In this document: positions 25,794 to 34,347 of the stretch, piece after piece
Layout of the letters: each line of letters begins with the position of its first letter
Numbering within the stretch: the first letter of the stretch is position 1
NCBI RefSeq assembly: GCF_003298775.1
Contig: NZ_QNTQ01000001.1
Span: forward strand, 186,001-250,000
Origin: Rhodosalinus halophilus
Lineage (GTDB): Bacteria > Pseudomonadota > Alphaproteobacteria > Rhodobacterales > Rhodobacteraceae
Reading direction: 5' to 3'
Length of the DNA stretch: 64,000 nucleotides
Notes under the pieces: generated by a model
Told to the model about the DNA's origin: nothing
The model's database searches: none
What the model saw: only the letters and a program-made list of their open reading frames with translations
Translations under genes and position numbers: made by a program

Positions 25794-26623
25794 CACCGCT
25801 CTTCGAGGTGCGCGGCCTGCACCTGTCGCTTCCCAACCTGAACGAAAAGCCGCTCTTCGGCCCCGCGCCGCGCGTGCACATCCTGCGCGGCCTGGACCTC
25901 GACCTGCCAGAGGGGCAGGTCACGGGAATCGTCGGCGAAAGCGGCTCGGGCAAATCCACGCTGGGCCGCTGCCTGATCCGCCTGCTGGAGCCCACCGGGG
26001 GCAGCGTGACCTTCGCCGGCACCGACATCACGCATCTTGGGCCGCAGGCGCTGCGCCCCTTCCGGCGCGACCTGCAGATGATCTTTCAGGATCCGATGTC
26101 GAGCCTGAACCCCCGCCACCGCATCCGCGACATCATCGCGGGCCCCCTGCGGGTCAACGGGGTCGAGAACGCGGACGCCCGCGCGCTCGACGCGCTCGAC
26201 AGGGTGCAGCTCGGCCGGCGTTTCGCCGACCGCTACCCGCATCAGCTCTCGGGCGGACAGCGCCAGCGCGTGGGCATCGCGCGCGGCATCGCGCTCGGCC
26301 CGCGCTTCATCCTCGCCGACGAGATCGTCTCGGGCCTCGACGTCTCGACGCAGGCGCAGATCATCGCGCTGCTCGAGGAGTTGGTGGCAGACATGAACCT
26401 GACCATGGCCTTCATCAGCCACGACCTGTCGGTGATCCGCCGCCTCTGCCAGCGCGTGATCGTGATGAAGGCGGGCGAGATCGTCGAAGCGGGCGAGACG
26501 GCGCAGGTTTTCGCAGCGCCGCAGCACCCCTACACCGCAGAGCTCAAGTCCGCGATCCCGCTGCCCGAGATCGACGACTCCTGGCTGCACGATCGCCCAC
26601 GGGAGGCCGGCGATGTGCAGTAA
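25790..26623 (+). CDS. ABC transporter ATP-binding protein (DppF-type)
   Basis: The 277-residue ATPase has Walker [10 protein letters not shown] near residue 44, Q-loop [11 protein letters not shown], signature [14 protein letters not shown] and Walker [13 protein letters not shown]. The [19 protein letters not shown] opening is typical of DppF/OppF. I chose the GTG at 25790, which overlaps the previous stop and follows GGGAGG seven bases upstream; an ATG at 25775 would place the start inside that ribosome-binding site. It ends the importer cluster; a hairpin and then the TRAP genes follow. Confidence 0.9.
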   Translation: MTPLFEVRGLHLSLPNLNEKPLFGPAPRVHILRGLDLDLPEGQVTGIVGESGSGKSTLGRCLIRLLEPTGGSVTFAGTDITHLGPQALRPFRRDLQMIFQDPMSSLNPRHRIRDIIAGPLRVNGVENADARALDALDRVQLGRRFADRYPHQLSGGQRQRVGIARGIALGPRFILADEIVSGLDVSTQAQIIALLEELVADMNLTMAFISHDLSVIRRLCQRVIVMKAGEIVEAGETAQVFAAPQHPYTAELKSAIPLPEIDDSWLHDRPREAGDVQ

Positions 26624-26649
26624 AGTGCACCCCTCGCCGCGCGCCGCGC

Positions 26650-26676
26650 GGGGCAAAACCGTTTGCGGTTCGCCCC
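26650..26676. terminator. Stem-loop between the ABC and TRAP transporter genes
   Basis: An imperfect hairpin formed by GGGGCAAAACCG, a short TTTG loop and CGGTTCGCCCC lies in the 135-base gap. There is no clear T-run, so it may attenuate or separate the two transport operons rather than stop transcription fully. Confidence 0.4.
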
Positions 26677-26758
26677 GTTGGCGCGATACCCAAGCCCGAC
26701 ACGACCGCGGCGATTCGTCGCGCAACGACAAGAATCCTGCAAGCCAAGGGAGGCTGAC

Positions 26759-27712
26759 ATGAAATATCTTGCAACCACCGCGCTGACGCTCGCGCTCGCC
26801 CTGCCCGCCGCGGCCGAGGAGGTGACGCTGCGCGGTGTCACCGCCTTCGCCACCGGCACCACCTTCTCGCGCCCCTTCGAGGCCTTCGTGGAGCGCGTGA
26901 ACGAGACCGGCGAAGGCGTCGTGCAGATCGACTACGTGGGCGGCCCCGAGGCCGTGCCCACCTTCGAGCTCGGCAACGCCGTCTCGGCGGGCGTGGTGGA
27001 CATCGCCAACAACACCACCGCCTTCTACACCAACCTGCTGCCGCTGGGCGACGCGCTGCACCTGGCCACCAACACCATCCAGGACCAGCGCGAAAACGGC
27101 TGCTACGAGCTGATCGACGGGCTCCACCAGGCGCAGATGAACGTGAAGTATCTCGCCCGCACGGGCGACAACATCCAGTTCCACCTCTACACGACCGAGC
27201 CCATCGACGGCCCCGACCTCTCGGGCCTGACGCTGCGCACCACGCCGGTCTATCGCGCGATGTTCGAGGCGCTGGGCGCCACCGCCGTGCGCACCGCGCC
27301 GGGCGAGGTCTATACCGCGCTCGAACGCGGCGCGATCGACGGCTACGGCTGGCCGATCCAGGGGGTGCTCGACCTCGGCTGGGACGAGCAGACCGAATAT
27401 CGCGTCGATCCGGGCTTCTACCAGGTGGACGTGAACTTCCTCGTCAACCTCGACACCTGGAACGCCCTCTCCGACGAGGCGAAGGGCGTGCTGGAAGAGG
27501 CCGCCGCCTGGATCGAGGCGAAGAACGCCGAGAACATCGCGATCAACGAGGCCGAGGCCGCGGCGCAGGAAGAGGCCGGCATCGAGGTGATCGCCTTCAC
27601 CGGCGAGACCGCCGAGGCGTGGCTCGAGACTGCGCAAAGCGCCGGCTGGGCCGCCATCGAGGACATCGACGCCGAGACGGCCGCCGAGCTCAAGGCCTGC
27701 CTCGTCGAGTGA
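26759..27712 (+). CDS. TRAP transporter solute-binding protein (DctP family)
   Basis: This 317-residue periplasmic protein begins with a clear signal peptide, MKYLATTALTLALALPAAA. The DctP fold is shown by the LTLRTTPVYRAMFEALGATAVRTAPGEVYTALERGAIDGYGWP region (about residues 155-205), which holds the conserved Arg that binds the ligand carboxylate. TRAP binding proteins capture organic acids, including aromatic acids in some systems. The ATG at 26759 follows AGGGAGG. DctQ and DctM follow. The ligand is unknown but a carboxylated aromatic would fit the neighbourhood. Confidence 0.92.
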   Translation: MKYLATTALTLALALPAAAEEVTLRGVTAFATGTTFSRPFEAFVERVNETGEGVVQIDYVGGPEAVPTFELGNAVSAGVVDIANNTTAFYTNLLPLGDALHLATNTIQDQRENGCYELIDGLHQAQMNVKYLARTGDNIQFHLYTTEPIDGPDLSGLTLRTTPVYRAMFEALGATAVRTAPGEVYTALERGAIDGYGWPIQGVLDLGWDEQTEYRVDPGFYQVDVNFLVNLDTWNALSDEAKGVLEEAAAWIEAKNAENIAINEAEAAAQEEAGIEVIAFTGETAEAWLETAQSAGWAAIEDIDAETAAELKACLVE

Positions 27713-27718
27713 TCCCCC

Positions 27719-27743
27719 GGGGGGCGCGGCCCGGCCGCGCTCC
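27719..27743. promoter_or_regulatory. Intercistronic stem-loop after the TRAP binding-protein gene
   Basis: GCGCGGC (27724-27730) pairs with GCCGCGC (27734-27740) across a CCG loop, with further G/C pairing outside, directly after the binding-protein stop. It mirrors the hairpin at 23037-23062 behind the ABC binding-protein gene and may likewise stabilise the upstream message. Confidence 0.55.
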
Positions 27744-27760
27744 CTTCCACTGGAGCGAGA

Positions 27761-28258
27761 ATGAGCTTTCTGACCAAGAGCTTCGACGCGCTTCTGCGCG
27801 CCTGCGCCTGGATCGCTGCGGCGATCTTCGGCGCGACCGCGCTCGCCATCACGCTCAACGTCATCCTGCGCAACACGGCAGGCACCACGATCTTCGGCCT
27901 GCTCGACGTGGTGGAATACGGGCTGCTGGCCGCCACCTTTCTCGCCGCTCCCTGGGTGCTGGCGAAAAACGCCCATGTCACCGTCGATCTCGTGACCGCG
28001 GCGCTGCCCACGGCCACCGCGCGCCCCCTCGCCCGCCTCACGGCGCTGATCGGCTTCGCCGTCTCGGCAGTCTTCCTGTGGTATGCCGTCGAGGCGGCCC
28101 TGGCCTCCGCCGCGCGCGGATCGATGATCCGAACCTCCTTCGTGGTGCCAGAATGGTGGGCGCTTTCGGCGGCCCCCCTGGGCTTCGCCCTCATCTGCCT
28201 GGAGTTCCTCCGCCAGGCGATCCACCCGCCGCTCGGCGCACGCTCGGGCGGGCTCTGA
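27761..28258 (+). CDS. TRAP transporter small permease (DctQ family)
   Basis: A 165-residue membrane protein with about four transmembrane helices, the usual size of DctQ. It contains the segment NVILRNTAGTTIFGLLDVVEYGLLAATFLAAPWVLAKNAHVTVDLV, which has the characteristic DctQ pattern of a charged residue in the second helix and HVTVDLV after it. It forms the small membrane subunit with DctM, which starts three bases after its stop. A GGAGCGAGA ribosome-binding site precedes the ATG. Confidence 0.88.
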   Translation: MSFLTKSFDALLRACAWIAAAIFGATALAITLNVILRNTAGTTIFGLLDVVEYGLLAATFLAAPWVLAKNAHVTVDLVTAALPTATARPLARLTALIGFAVSAVFLWYAVEAALASAARGSMIRTSFVVPEWWALSAAPLGFALICLEFLRQAIHPPLGARSGGL

Positions 28259-28261
28259 GGC

Positions 28262-29575
28262 ATGGACTGGCCGCTCTTCCTCGCGCTCATGATGGGCGGG
28301 CTGGGCGCGCTCCTGCTGATGGGGCTGCCGGTCGCCTTCGCCTTTCTGACCGTCACGCTGATCGGCGCCTGGGAGGTGCTGGGCGGCGAGCGAGGCGCCA
28401 TGCAGCTCGCCCGCAATGCCGCCGACAGCCTCTCGAACTTCCAGCTCGCGCCCATCCCGCTCTTCATCCTGATGGGCGAGATCCTGTTCCAGACCGGCAT
28501 CGCCCACCGCGCCATCGACGCGGTCGAACGGGTCGTCACCCGCATCCCCGGCCGCCTCTCGGTGGTCACCGTCTTCGGCGGCACGATCTTCGCCGCGCTC
28601 TCGGGCTCCACCATCGCCAACACCGCGATGCTGGGCTCCACCCTGCTGCCCACCATGCTGAAAAAGGGCTATTCGCCCGGCATGGCGATGGGCCCGATCA
28701 TGGCCTCCGGCGCGATCGCCATGCTGATCCCGCCCTCGGCGCTCGCGGTGCTGGTGGGCAGCCTCGCGGGCATCTCCATCGCCGGGCTGCTGGTCGCGGG
28801 CGTTCTCCCGGCGCTGATCCTCTCGGCGGCCTTCGTGGGCTGGATCGTGCTGCGCGCGCTGATAACGCCCTCCGTCGCCCCGACCGAACCGCTGCCCGAG
28901 ATGTCCGCGGCCGAGCGCTGGCGTCCCTTCCTCGTCTACGTCGTGCCGCTTTCGGCGCTCTTCGCGGTGGTGATCGGCAGCCTGCTGCTGGGCTTCGCCA
29001 CGCCCACCGAAAGCGCCGCGCTGGGATCGGTCGCAGCGCTCGCGGTGGGCGCGGCCTACCGCGCGCTGACCTGGGAGCGGATCGGGCGGGCGCTCATCGA
29101 GACCACGAAGCTGTCGGTGATGATCCTCTTCATCATCGCGCTCTCGCAGACCTTCGCGCAGGTGCTCAGCTTCTCCGGCGCGACCGGCGGGCTCATCCGG
29201 CTGATCGAGGGCTACGAGCTCACCACGCTGCAGGTGCTCCTCGGCATGATCCTGCTGCTGCTCCTGCTCGGCTGCTTCATCGACCAGGTCAGCATGCTGA
29301 TGGTCACCGTGCCGATCTTCGTGCCGCTGAGCCAGGCCGCGGGGATCGACCCGCTGATCCTCGGCGTGATCTACCTGCTGACCATGGAGATCGGCCTGCT
29401 CACGCCGCCCTTCGGCCTGCTGCTCTTCGTGATGCGCGGCGTGGCGCCGCCCGAGATCGGGATGAAGACGATCTACGCCGCCATCCTGCCCTTCGTCGCG
29501 ATCAAGCTCGCCGTCCTCGCCGCCATCGTCTGGCAGCCCGCCATCGCCACCTGGCTGCCCTCGCTGCTGCGATAG
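28262..29575 (+). CDS. TRAP transporter large permease (DctM family)
   Basis: A 437-residue, roughly 12-helix permease of the DctM family, the sodium-coupled channel subunit. Signature stretches include LMGLPVAFAFLTVTLIG near the N-terminus, FGGTIFAALSGSTIANTAMLGSTLLP near residues 103-128, and LTMEIGLLTPPFGLLLFVMRGV near 378-399. It completes a DctPQM set. A terminator-like hairpin and repeat (29591-29665) follow, so the bicupin/kynureninase pair probably has its own promoter. Confidence 0.93.
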   Translation: MDWPLFLALMMGGLGALLLMGLPVAFAFLTVTLIGAWEVLGGERGAMQLARNAADSLSNFQLAPIPLFILMGEILFQTGIAHRAIDAVERVVTRIPGRLSVVTVFGGTIFAALSGSTIANTAMLGSTLLPTMLKKGYSPGMAMGPIMASGAIAMLIPPSALAVLVGSLAGISIAGLLVAGVLPALILSAAFVGWIVLRALITPSVAPTEPLPEMSAAERWRPFLVYVVPLSALFAVVIGSLLLGFATPTESAALGSVAALAVGAAYRALTWERIGRALIETTKLSVMILFIIALSQTFAQVLSFSGATGGLIRLIEGYELTTLQVLLGMILLLLLLGCFIDQVSMLMVTVPIFVPLSQAAGIDPLILGVIYLLTMEIGLLTPPFGLLLFVMRGVAPPEIGMKTIYAAILPFVAIKLAVLAAIVWQPAIATWLPSLLR

Positions 29576-29590
29576 GCCGATCGCCCGCGC

Positions 29591-29665
29591 CTTCCTCTTG
29601 CCGGAAATACCCTTGGGAGGTGAATGGCCCGGAACGGGCCAGAGGGGGGCAGACAGCCCCCCCTT
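29591..29665 (+). terminator. Repeat element with terminator-like hairpin after the TRAP genes
   Basis: GGGGGGC-AGACA-GCCCCCC (29644-29662) followed by CTTTC is a terminator-like hairpin. It is preceded by a smaller hairpin GGCCC-GGAAC-GGGCC and by an AAATACCC motif. The arrangement is a diverged copy of the elements at 31978-32048 and 52432-52498. Confidence 0.6.
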
Positions 29666-29713
29666 TCGTCGCCAGCGCCTCCCGCGCGGTTTTCGCCATT
29701 GCACCCCCAGCCC

Positions 29714-29727
29714 GATCGTATACGATC
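29714..29727. promoter_or_regulatory. Perfect palindrome with GTATAC core: candidate GntR operator
   Basis: GATCGTATACGATC is a perfect 14-bp palindrome 32 bases upstream of the bicupin start. GntR/FadR-family operators often have a GT(N)AC-type centre. The divergent region next to the gntR gene at 34348-34363 has a related site sharing GTATA, a two-base variable part and ATC, so the GntR product at 33587-34339 is the likely binder. Confidence 0.5.
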
Positions 29728-29758
29728 CGCAAGACCACCTACGATCCGGGGAGGCTGC

Positions 29759-30841
29759 ATGTCCGAGATCATCGCCGAGGTCCGCCTGCCCACCCAGGAG
29801 CTGCGCGACGACCTGCCCTTCTTCACCGAGCGGCTGGGCATGCGGCTCGACATGATCTACCCGGCCGACGATCCGCAGGTGGCCGTCGTCTCGGGCCACG
29901 GGCTGCGGCTCAGGATCGAGCGGGACGCGACAGAGCCGCCGGGCACCATCCGGCTTCTCGCGGACGACCCCGACGCGGTGGCGGGCGGCGCGCGCGAACT
30001 CACCGCCCCCAACGGGACCCGCATCGAGGTCGCCGAGAAGAACCCGCCCCTGGTCCTACCGCCCACGCAGCACAGCTTCGTGGTCCGCCGCCTCGCCGAT
30101 CAGGCGCCCTGGATCGTCGGCCGCGCGGGCATGCAGTACCGCGACCTGATCCCCGACCGGCTGGGCGGCTCGATCATCGCCAGCCACATCCGCATCCCCG
30201 ACGGCGGGCCCGTTCCGGACATGGTGCATTACCACAAGGTCGGCTTCCAGCTGATCTACTGCTACCGGGGCTGGGTCGACGTGCTCTACGAGGACCAGGG
30301 CGGCCCCCGGCGCCTGACGCCCGGCGACTGCTTCATCCAGCCGCCCGAGATCCGGCACCGCGTGCTCGAGGCCTCCGACGGCATCGAGGTGATCGAGATC
30401 GGCGTGCCCGCGCTGCACATCACCGAGATCGACCACGACATGCAGCTTCCCACCGCGCAGGTGCGCCCCGACCGCGAATGGCAGGGGCAGAAGTTCGTCC
30501 ACAACCGCGCCGCCGATGCGGTCTGGCAGCCCCACCGCCTGCCCGGCTTCATCGCCCGCGACACGACGATCGCCGACAACACGCAAGGCGTGGCCGGCGT
30601 TCAGGTCCTGCGCCGCGGCGCGGGCAAGACCGACTGGGCCGCGCATGACGCCGACATCCACTTCACCTTCGTGCTGGAGGGCACCATGCGGCTCGAGGGC
30701 GAGGGGCGCGATCCCTTCGATCTCACCGCCGGCGACGCCTTCGTGATCCCGCCGGGCTACCGCACCCGCTACGCTGACCCCTCCCCCGACATCGAGCTGC
30801 TCGAGGTCACGCTGCCGGGCCAGGTCGAGGTGCGGACGTGA
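29759..30841 (+). CDS. Bicupin protein with a VOC-like N-terminal segment
   Basis: This 360-residue protein starts with about 90 residues resembling half a glyoxalase/VOC domain (VRLPTQELRDDLPFFTERLGMRL). Two cupin domains follow: one with HYHKVGFQLIYCYRGWVDVLYED and GDCFIQPPEIRHRV (about residues 157-202), and one with DADIHFTFVLEGTMRLEGEG and GDAFVIPPGYRTRY (about 297-340). His residues in the first cupin could bind a metal; the second has lost some. The function may be dioxygenase or binding/regulatory. The ATG at 29759 follows GGGGAGG. It overlaps the kynureninase-like gene (GTGA). Cupins include 3-hydroxyanthranilate dioxygenase, but this length and layout do not match that enzyme. Confidence 0.75.
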   Translation: MSEIIAEVRLPTQELRDDLPFFTERLGMRLDMIYPADDPQVAVVSGHGLRLRIERDATEPPGTIRLLADDPDAVAGGARELTAPNGTRIEVAEKNPPLVLPPTQHSFVVRRLADQAPWIVGRAGMQYRDLIPDRLGGSIIASHIRIPDGGPVPDMVHYHKVGFQLIYCYRGWVDVLYEDQGGPRRLTPGDCFIQPPEIRHRVLEASDGIEVIEIGVPALHITEIDHDMQLPTAQVRPDREWQGQKFVHNRAADAVWQPHRLPGFIARDTTIADNTQGVAGVQVLRRGAGKTDWAAHDADIHFTFVLEGTMRLEGEGRDPFDLTAGDAFVIPPGYRTRYADPSPDIELLEVTLPGQVEVRT

Positions 30842-31965
30842 GCTGCGAGGGCTACTTCTACTACCACTCCATCGGCCAGTATCCGGGCAAGGAGGCCGAG
30901 CTCGCCGCCGCCATGACGGAGTTCGCCGCGCTCTGGGCCGCCTGCGACAACGATCAATGGGGCCGGATGCTGGAGGGGCGCGCCGAATATCTCGCGCTCT
31001 GGGCGCAGTTGCTCGGCGTCGAGGCCGCGGAGATCACCGCCGTCGAGAACGTCACCCAGGGCTTCCACGCCGCGCTCACCGGCCTGCCCGAGCGCCACCT
31101 CAAGGGCCGCAAGCTGCTGATCGCGGCGGACTGCTTCCCGTCGGTGCATTTCCTGCTCGCGGGCCTCGCGCCGCGGCTGGGCTTCGAGCTGGTCACCGTG
31201 CCGCTGCGCGAGGGCGAAAGCTGGGTCCGCGACGAGGATGTCCTCGCCGCCTGGGACGCCCAGGTGGGCGTCGCGATTCTCACGCAGGTGACCTCGACCG
31301 CCTCCTACGCCTGCGACCTGCCCAGGCTCACAGCCCATGGCCGCGAGCGGGGCAGCCTCATCGGCCTCGACTTCACGCAGGCGGCAGGCCTCCTGCCCTT
31401 CCCCGCGGGCGAGACGCGCCCCGATTTCGCCGTCTCGACCTCGCTCAAGTGGCTCTGCGGCCCGCCCGGCGCAGGCGCGCTGTGGATGGCGCAGGAACAT
31501 ATCGCCGAGGCGCAACCGGAACTGCGCGGCTGGTTCAGCCAGCCCGACCCCTTCAACTGGGACATCGCACGCTTTTCCTACGCGCCCGACGCGCGCCGTT
31601 TCGACCACGGCACGCCCTCGATCGTCTCCGCCCTCGCCGCCCTGCCCGCCCTGCGCTGGCACGCGGCCCAGGACCGAGCGCGGCTCTGCGCACAGACCTG
31701 CGCGCTCAACGAAGAGGTCATCGAGGTCGCCCGCCGCCACGGCCTGCCCCTCGCCTCGCCCGAGGACGCATCGCGCCGCGGCGGCAGCGTCATGCTGCGC
31801 CTGCCCGGCCACGTCGATCCCGGCACGCTGGTGCAGGGCCTGCGCGCCCGCGGCGTGATCGCCGACACCCGCGGGCCCGTCCTGCGCCTCTCCGCCGGCG
31901 CGGTCACGACCGGGGCCGGCGTCGCGCGCCTGGAGGAGGCCCTGACAACGCTGCTTGCCGCCTGA
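30838..31965 (+). CDS. Kynureninase-like PLP enzyme (class V aminotransferase fold)
   Basis: The 375-residue PLP enzyme belongs to the class V fold and is most like kynureninases. It has LIGLDFTQAAGLLPF (Asp contacting PLP), then STSLKWLCGPPGAGALW with the Schiff-base Lys near residue 203, and RRFDHGTPSIVSALAAL, the counterpart of the kynureninase GTPP segment. Kynureninase cleaves kynurenine to anthranilate and alanine, which would feed the anthranilate-related genes of this island. It is shorter than classical KynU (about 400-465) and could instead be another C-C lyase or desulfurase-type enzyme. It starts with GTG overlapping the bicupin stop. Confidence 0.72.
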   Translation: MSCEGYFYYHSIGQYPGKEAELAAAMTEFAALWAACDNDQWGRMLEGRAEYLALWAQLLGVEAAEITAVENVTQGFHAALTGLPERHLKGRKLLIAADCFPSVHFLLAGLAPRLGFELVTVPLREGESWVRDEDVLAAWDAQVGVAILTQVTSTASYACDLPRLTAHGRERGSLIGLDFTQAAGLLPFPAGETRPDFAVSTSLKWLCGPPGAGALWMAQEHIAEAQPELRGWFSQPDPFNWDIARFSYAPDARRFDHGTPSIVSALAALPALRWHAAQDRARLCAQTCALNEEVIEVARRHGLPLASPEDASRRGGSVMLRLPGHVDPGTLVQGLRARGVIADTRGPVLRLSAGAVTTGAGVARLEEALTTLLAA

Positions 31966-31977
31966 GCAAGGGCGAAA

Positions 31978-32048
31978 GGTCCTTCTTCTTGGGTCAAGTA
32001 TCCCGGGGGGTGAGGCCCGGAACGGGCCGAGGGGGGCAGCGCCCCCCT
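31978..32048 (+). repeat. Dispersed double-hairpin repeat (full copy)
   Basis: The element begins GGTCCTTCTTCTTGG, continues with a CAAGTATCCCGGGGGG-type core, then GGCCC-GGAAC-GGGCC, and ends with GGGGGGC-AGC-GCCCCCC-type pairing. The reverse complement of nearly the same sequence is found at 52432-52498. It lies between convergent genes and could terminate both. Confidence 0.7.
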
Positions 32049-32056
32049 CCTCCCGC

Positions 32057-32722
32057 TCAGGCGTTCGAGAACCGCCGCTCGAGGTAGCTCACCAGCCGCA
32101 CGGCCGGCAGCAGCACGATGAGATACATGATCGCCGCGACGATGAGCGGCGTGGGGTTGGCGGTCAGCGCCTGCGCGTCGGTGGCCTGCTTGAGCAGGTC
32201 CGGCATCGCCACCACCGAGGCGAGCGAGGTGTCCTTGGCGATCGCCACCGAGTTCGAGGTATGCGGCGGGATCGCGATCCTGAGCGCCTGCGGCAGGATC
32301 ACCTTCCAGATCGTCACGCGAAAGGGCAGACCCAGCGCCTCGGCCGCCTCGAGTTGCCCTTTCGGGATCGCCTGGATGCCCGCGCGGAACACCTCCGCCG
32401 TGAAGGAGGAGAAGACGAGCGACAGCGCGAGCGCCGCGGCGGTGAAGGAGTTCAGCCGGATGCCGATGAAGGGCAGCGCGAAATAGACCAGCACCAGCAG
32501 CACGAGAATCGGGATCGCGCGGAAGAGGTCGATGTAGATGATCGCCAGCACCCGAAAGGGCTTGGGCGCGTAAAGCCGGATCAGGCAGACGATGACGCCC
32601 CAGACCGCCCCCAGCGTCAGGATCACGCCTGCCAGCGCCAGCGTGTTCCACACGCCCTTCCAGAGCATCGGGAAGGTGCGCTGGAACACCTCCCAGTTCA
32701 GAAAGGTCTCGACGAAATCCAT
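32057..32722 (-). CDS. Amino-acid ABC transporter permease (HisM/GlnP family)
   Basis: A 221-residue permease of the polar-amino-acid (HEQRo) family with about five transmembrane helices. Family features are WNTLALAGVILTLGAVWGVIV, YIDLFRAIPILVLLVLVYF and the EAA loop EAAEALGLPFRVTIWKVILPQALRIAIPP near residues 135-163. It lies downstream of its binding-protein gene. No ATP-binding subunit and no second permease are adjacent; a homodimer with a distant or shared ATPase is the likely arrangement. It is convergent with the kynureninase-like gene, separated by a repeat element. Confidence 0.9.
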   Translation of the reverse strand: MDFVETFLNWEVFQRTFPMLWKGVWNTLALAGVILTLGAVWGVIVCLIRLYAPKPFRVLAIIYIDLFRAIPILVLLVLVYFALPFIGIRLNSFTAAALALSLVFSSFTAEVFRAGIQAIPKGQLEAAEALGLPFRVTIWKVILPQALRIAIPPHTSNSVAIAKDTSLASVVAMPDLLKQATDAQALTANPTPLIVAAIMYLIVLLPAVRLVSYLERRFSNA

Positions 32723-32807
32723 GGTGCGCGCGCTCCCTGCCTGTCATGAAAAGGGCGGCAGGGCCGTGCCCCGCCGCCCGCGCCGCTCCGGGCGCGTCGG
32801 GTCGTGA

Positions 32808-33590
32808 TTATTCCGCCTGCGGGATCGGCAGAACGGTCACGGTCGAGGTGCCTTCGGCCGGTTCGGCCTCGAGCCACTTGCGATAGAGCTCGGCCATGGT
32901 GCCGTCCTGCTTGATCTCGGTGATCGCCTCGTTCACCGGCTCCAGCCATTCCGAGCCCTTGGGCAGCATGATGCCGAAGGTCTCGCCGGTCACGATGCGC
33001 TGGGCCACGCGGATCTGCGGCATCTGCTCGGCGGCGAACTCGAAGCCCAGGATGTCGCCGATTCCGCCCGCGACGCGGCCGTTGGCCACGTCGAGCAGCA
33101 GCGCCTGCTGGGTGGTATAGCTGCGGTAGTCGCCGAAGCCGTATTGCCCGGAATTCTCGCCGATCCACTTCTCGCCCGTGGAGGCGGCGATCGCGCCCAC
33201 CGGCCGGCCCTCGAGATCCTCGAGCGTCTCGACCCCCTCGGTGCCCGTCACGAGACCGAGGTCGCTGTCGTAGTAGCCCTGCGTGAAGGCCTGGTTCTGC
33301 AGCCGGTCATTGGTGATGGTGATGGTCGAGATCGCCATGTCGATCCGGCCCGAGCTGGTCGCGGCGAAGAGCGCCTGGAAGCCGTAGTCCTGGATGTTCA
33401 CCTCGACGCCGAGGCGTTCGGCGATCTCCTTGACCAGATCGACCTCGAAGCCCTCGAATTCGCTCTGCTCGTTCTTGAACTCCCAGGGCGGATTCGACGG
33501 ATAGGCGCCGACTTCCAGGGTCTGGGCGAGCGCGGGGCCCGCGGCGAAGGCCGCCGCGGCCGCAAGCGCGGCGATGAGTTTGCGCGTCAT
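32808..33590 (-). CDS. Amino-acid ABC transporter substrate-binding protein (family 3)
   Basis: This 260-residue periplasmic protein has a signal peptide MTRKLIAALAAAAAFAAGPA followed by LAQ. The family 3 fold shows GFEVDLVKEIAERLGVEVNIQDYGFQALFAATSSGRIDMAISTITIT, the usual N-lobe ligand-contact region. Ligands of this family are polar or aromatic amino acids. Its ATG overlaps the gntR stop, so regulator and transporter are co-expressed. A tryptophan- or kynurenine-type ligand would fit the nearby kynureninase-like gene, but this is inference. Confidence 0.9.
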   Translation of the reverse strand: MTRKLIAALAAAAAFAAGPALAQTLEVGAYPSNPPWEFKNEQSEFEGFEVDLVKEIAERLGVEVNIQDYGFQALFAATSSGRIDMAISTITITNDRLQNQAFTQGYYDSDLGLVTGTEGVETLEDLEGRPVGAIAASTGEKWIGENSGQYGFGDYRSYTTQQALLLDVANGRVAGGIGDILGFEFAAEQMPQIRVAQRIVTGETFGIMLPKGSEWLEPVNEAITEIKQDGTMAELYRKWLEAEPAEGTSTVTVLPIPQAE

Positions 33591-34339
33591 TCTGTGGTCC
33601 TCTCCTGTTGGTGGTCCGTTCCCTCGGGAACGCCGGCGACGGAACGGTACACCGCCAGCGTGTGGCCGACATGCTCGTCGAGCAGCCGCAGCGCGCTCTC
33701 GACGTCCCGCGAGAGCGCAGCCTCCTTGAGCAGCCCGTGATGCTCCACCGAGTGCACCTCGGCGAGCAGACGGGCGAAGTCCTCCGGCCCCGGCGGACGG
33801 TGCTGCCGGCCGAGCGTGCCGGGCCGGTAGAGCAGCGCGTCGTGGTAGCGCTGCAGCTGGTCCAGCGTCTCGGCCCAGAAGCCGCGCAGCCGGTCCGAGA
33901 GCGCCGCCGCCAGCAGCGCGCGGTGAAAGCCGTCGTGCGCCGCGATCCAGCCGGCGCGGCGCGCGTCCGCATGCGGGCTCTCCGGCGGCGGGGTCTGCGC
34001 GAGCCGGTGATGCGCCGCGACGAGCTCGGCCTCCCAGGCCACGTCGCCCCGCCGGATCGAATCGGCCAGCAGGGCGCGTTCGAGCGCGCGGCGCGCGGCG
34101 GCGATATCCTCGAGCTGGCCGAGCGAGACCGCCGCGACCCGCCAGCCCTTGTTGCGGCTGGCCTCGACGAGCCGCTTCTCCTCCAGCCGCGACAGCGCTT
34201 CGCGCAGCGGCGTGGCCGAGACCTTGTAGCGCGCCGAGAGGGCCGACAGACGCAGCGGATCGCCCGGCGCGAACACCCCGTTCAGGATATCCTGCCGCAG
34301 CCGGTCGTAGGGTGTGCGAGGCTCGTTATTCGCCAGCAT
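33587..34339 (-). CDS. GntR family (FadR/FCD subfamily) transcriptional regulator
   Basis: A 250-residue FCD-type GntR regulator. The winged helix is PYDRLRQDILNGVFAPGDPLRLSALSARYKVSATPLREALSRLEEKRLVE (about residues 9-58). The all-helical FCD effector domain follows, with ARRALERALLADSIRRGD and a late AALSDRLRGFW. FCD proteins bind organic or amino acids. The ATG at 34339 was chosen because the HTH begins a few residues later; the open frame upstream adds an unlikely leader. Candidate operators lie at 34348-34363 and at 29714-29727. It is divergent from the single-chain ferredoxin oxidoreductase. Confidence 0.9.
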   Translation of the reverse strand: MLANNEPRTPYDRLRQDILNGVFAPGDPLRLSALSARYKVSATPLREALSRLEEKRLVEASRNKGWRVAAVSLGQLEDIAAARRALERALLADSIRRGDVAWEAELVAAHHRLAQTPPPESPHADARRAGWIAAHDGFHRALLAAALSDRLRGFWAETLDQLQRYHDALLYRPGTLGRQHRPPGPEDFARLLAEVHSVEHHGLLKEAALSRDVESALRLLDEHVGHTLAVYRSVAGVPEGTDHQQERTTE

Positions 34340-34347
34340 GGCGTCAC

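Noticed and set aside
25688-29899. A 1403-codon minus-strand open frame across the ATPase and TRAP genes
   Set aside because: Low-complexity Arg/Gly/Glu/His composition antisense to well-identified transporters.
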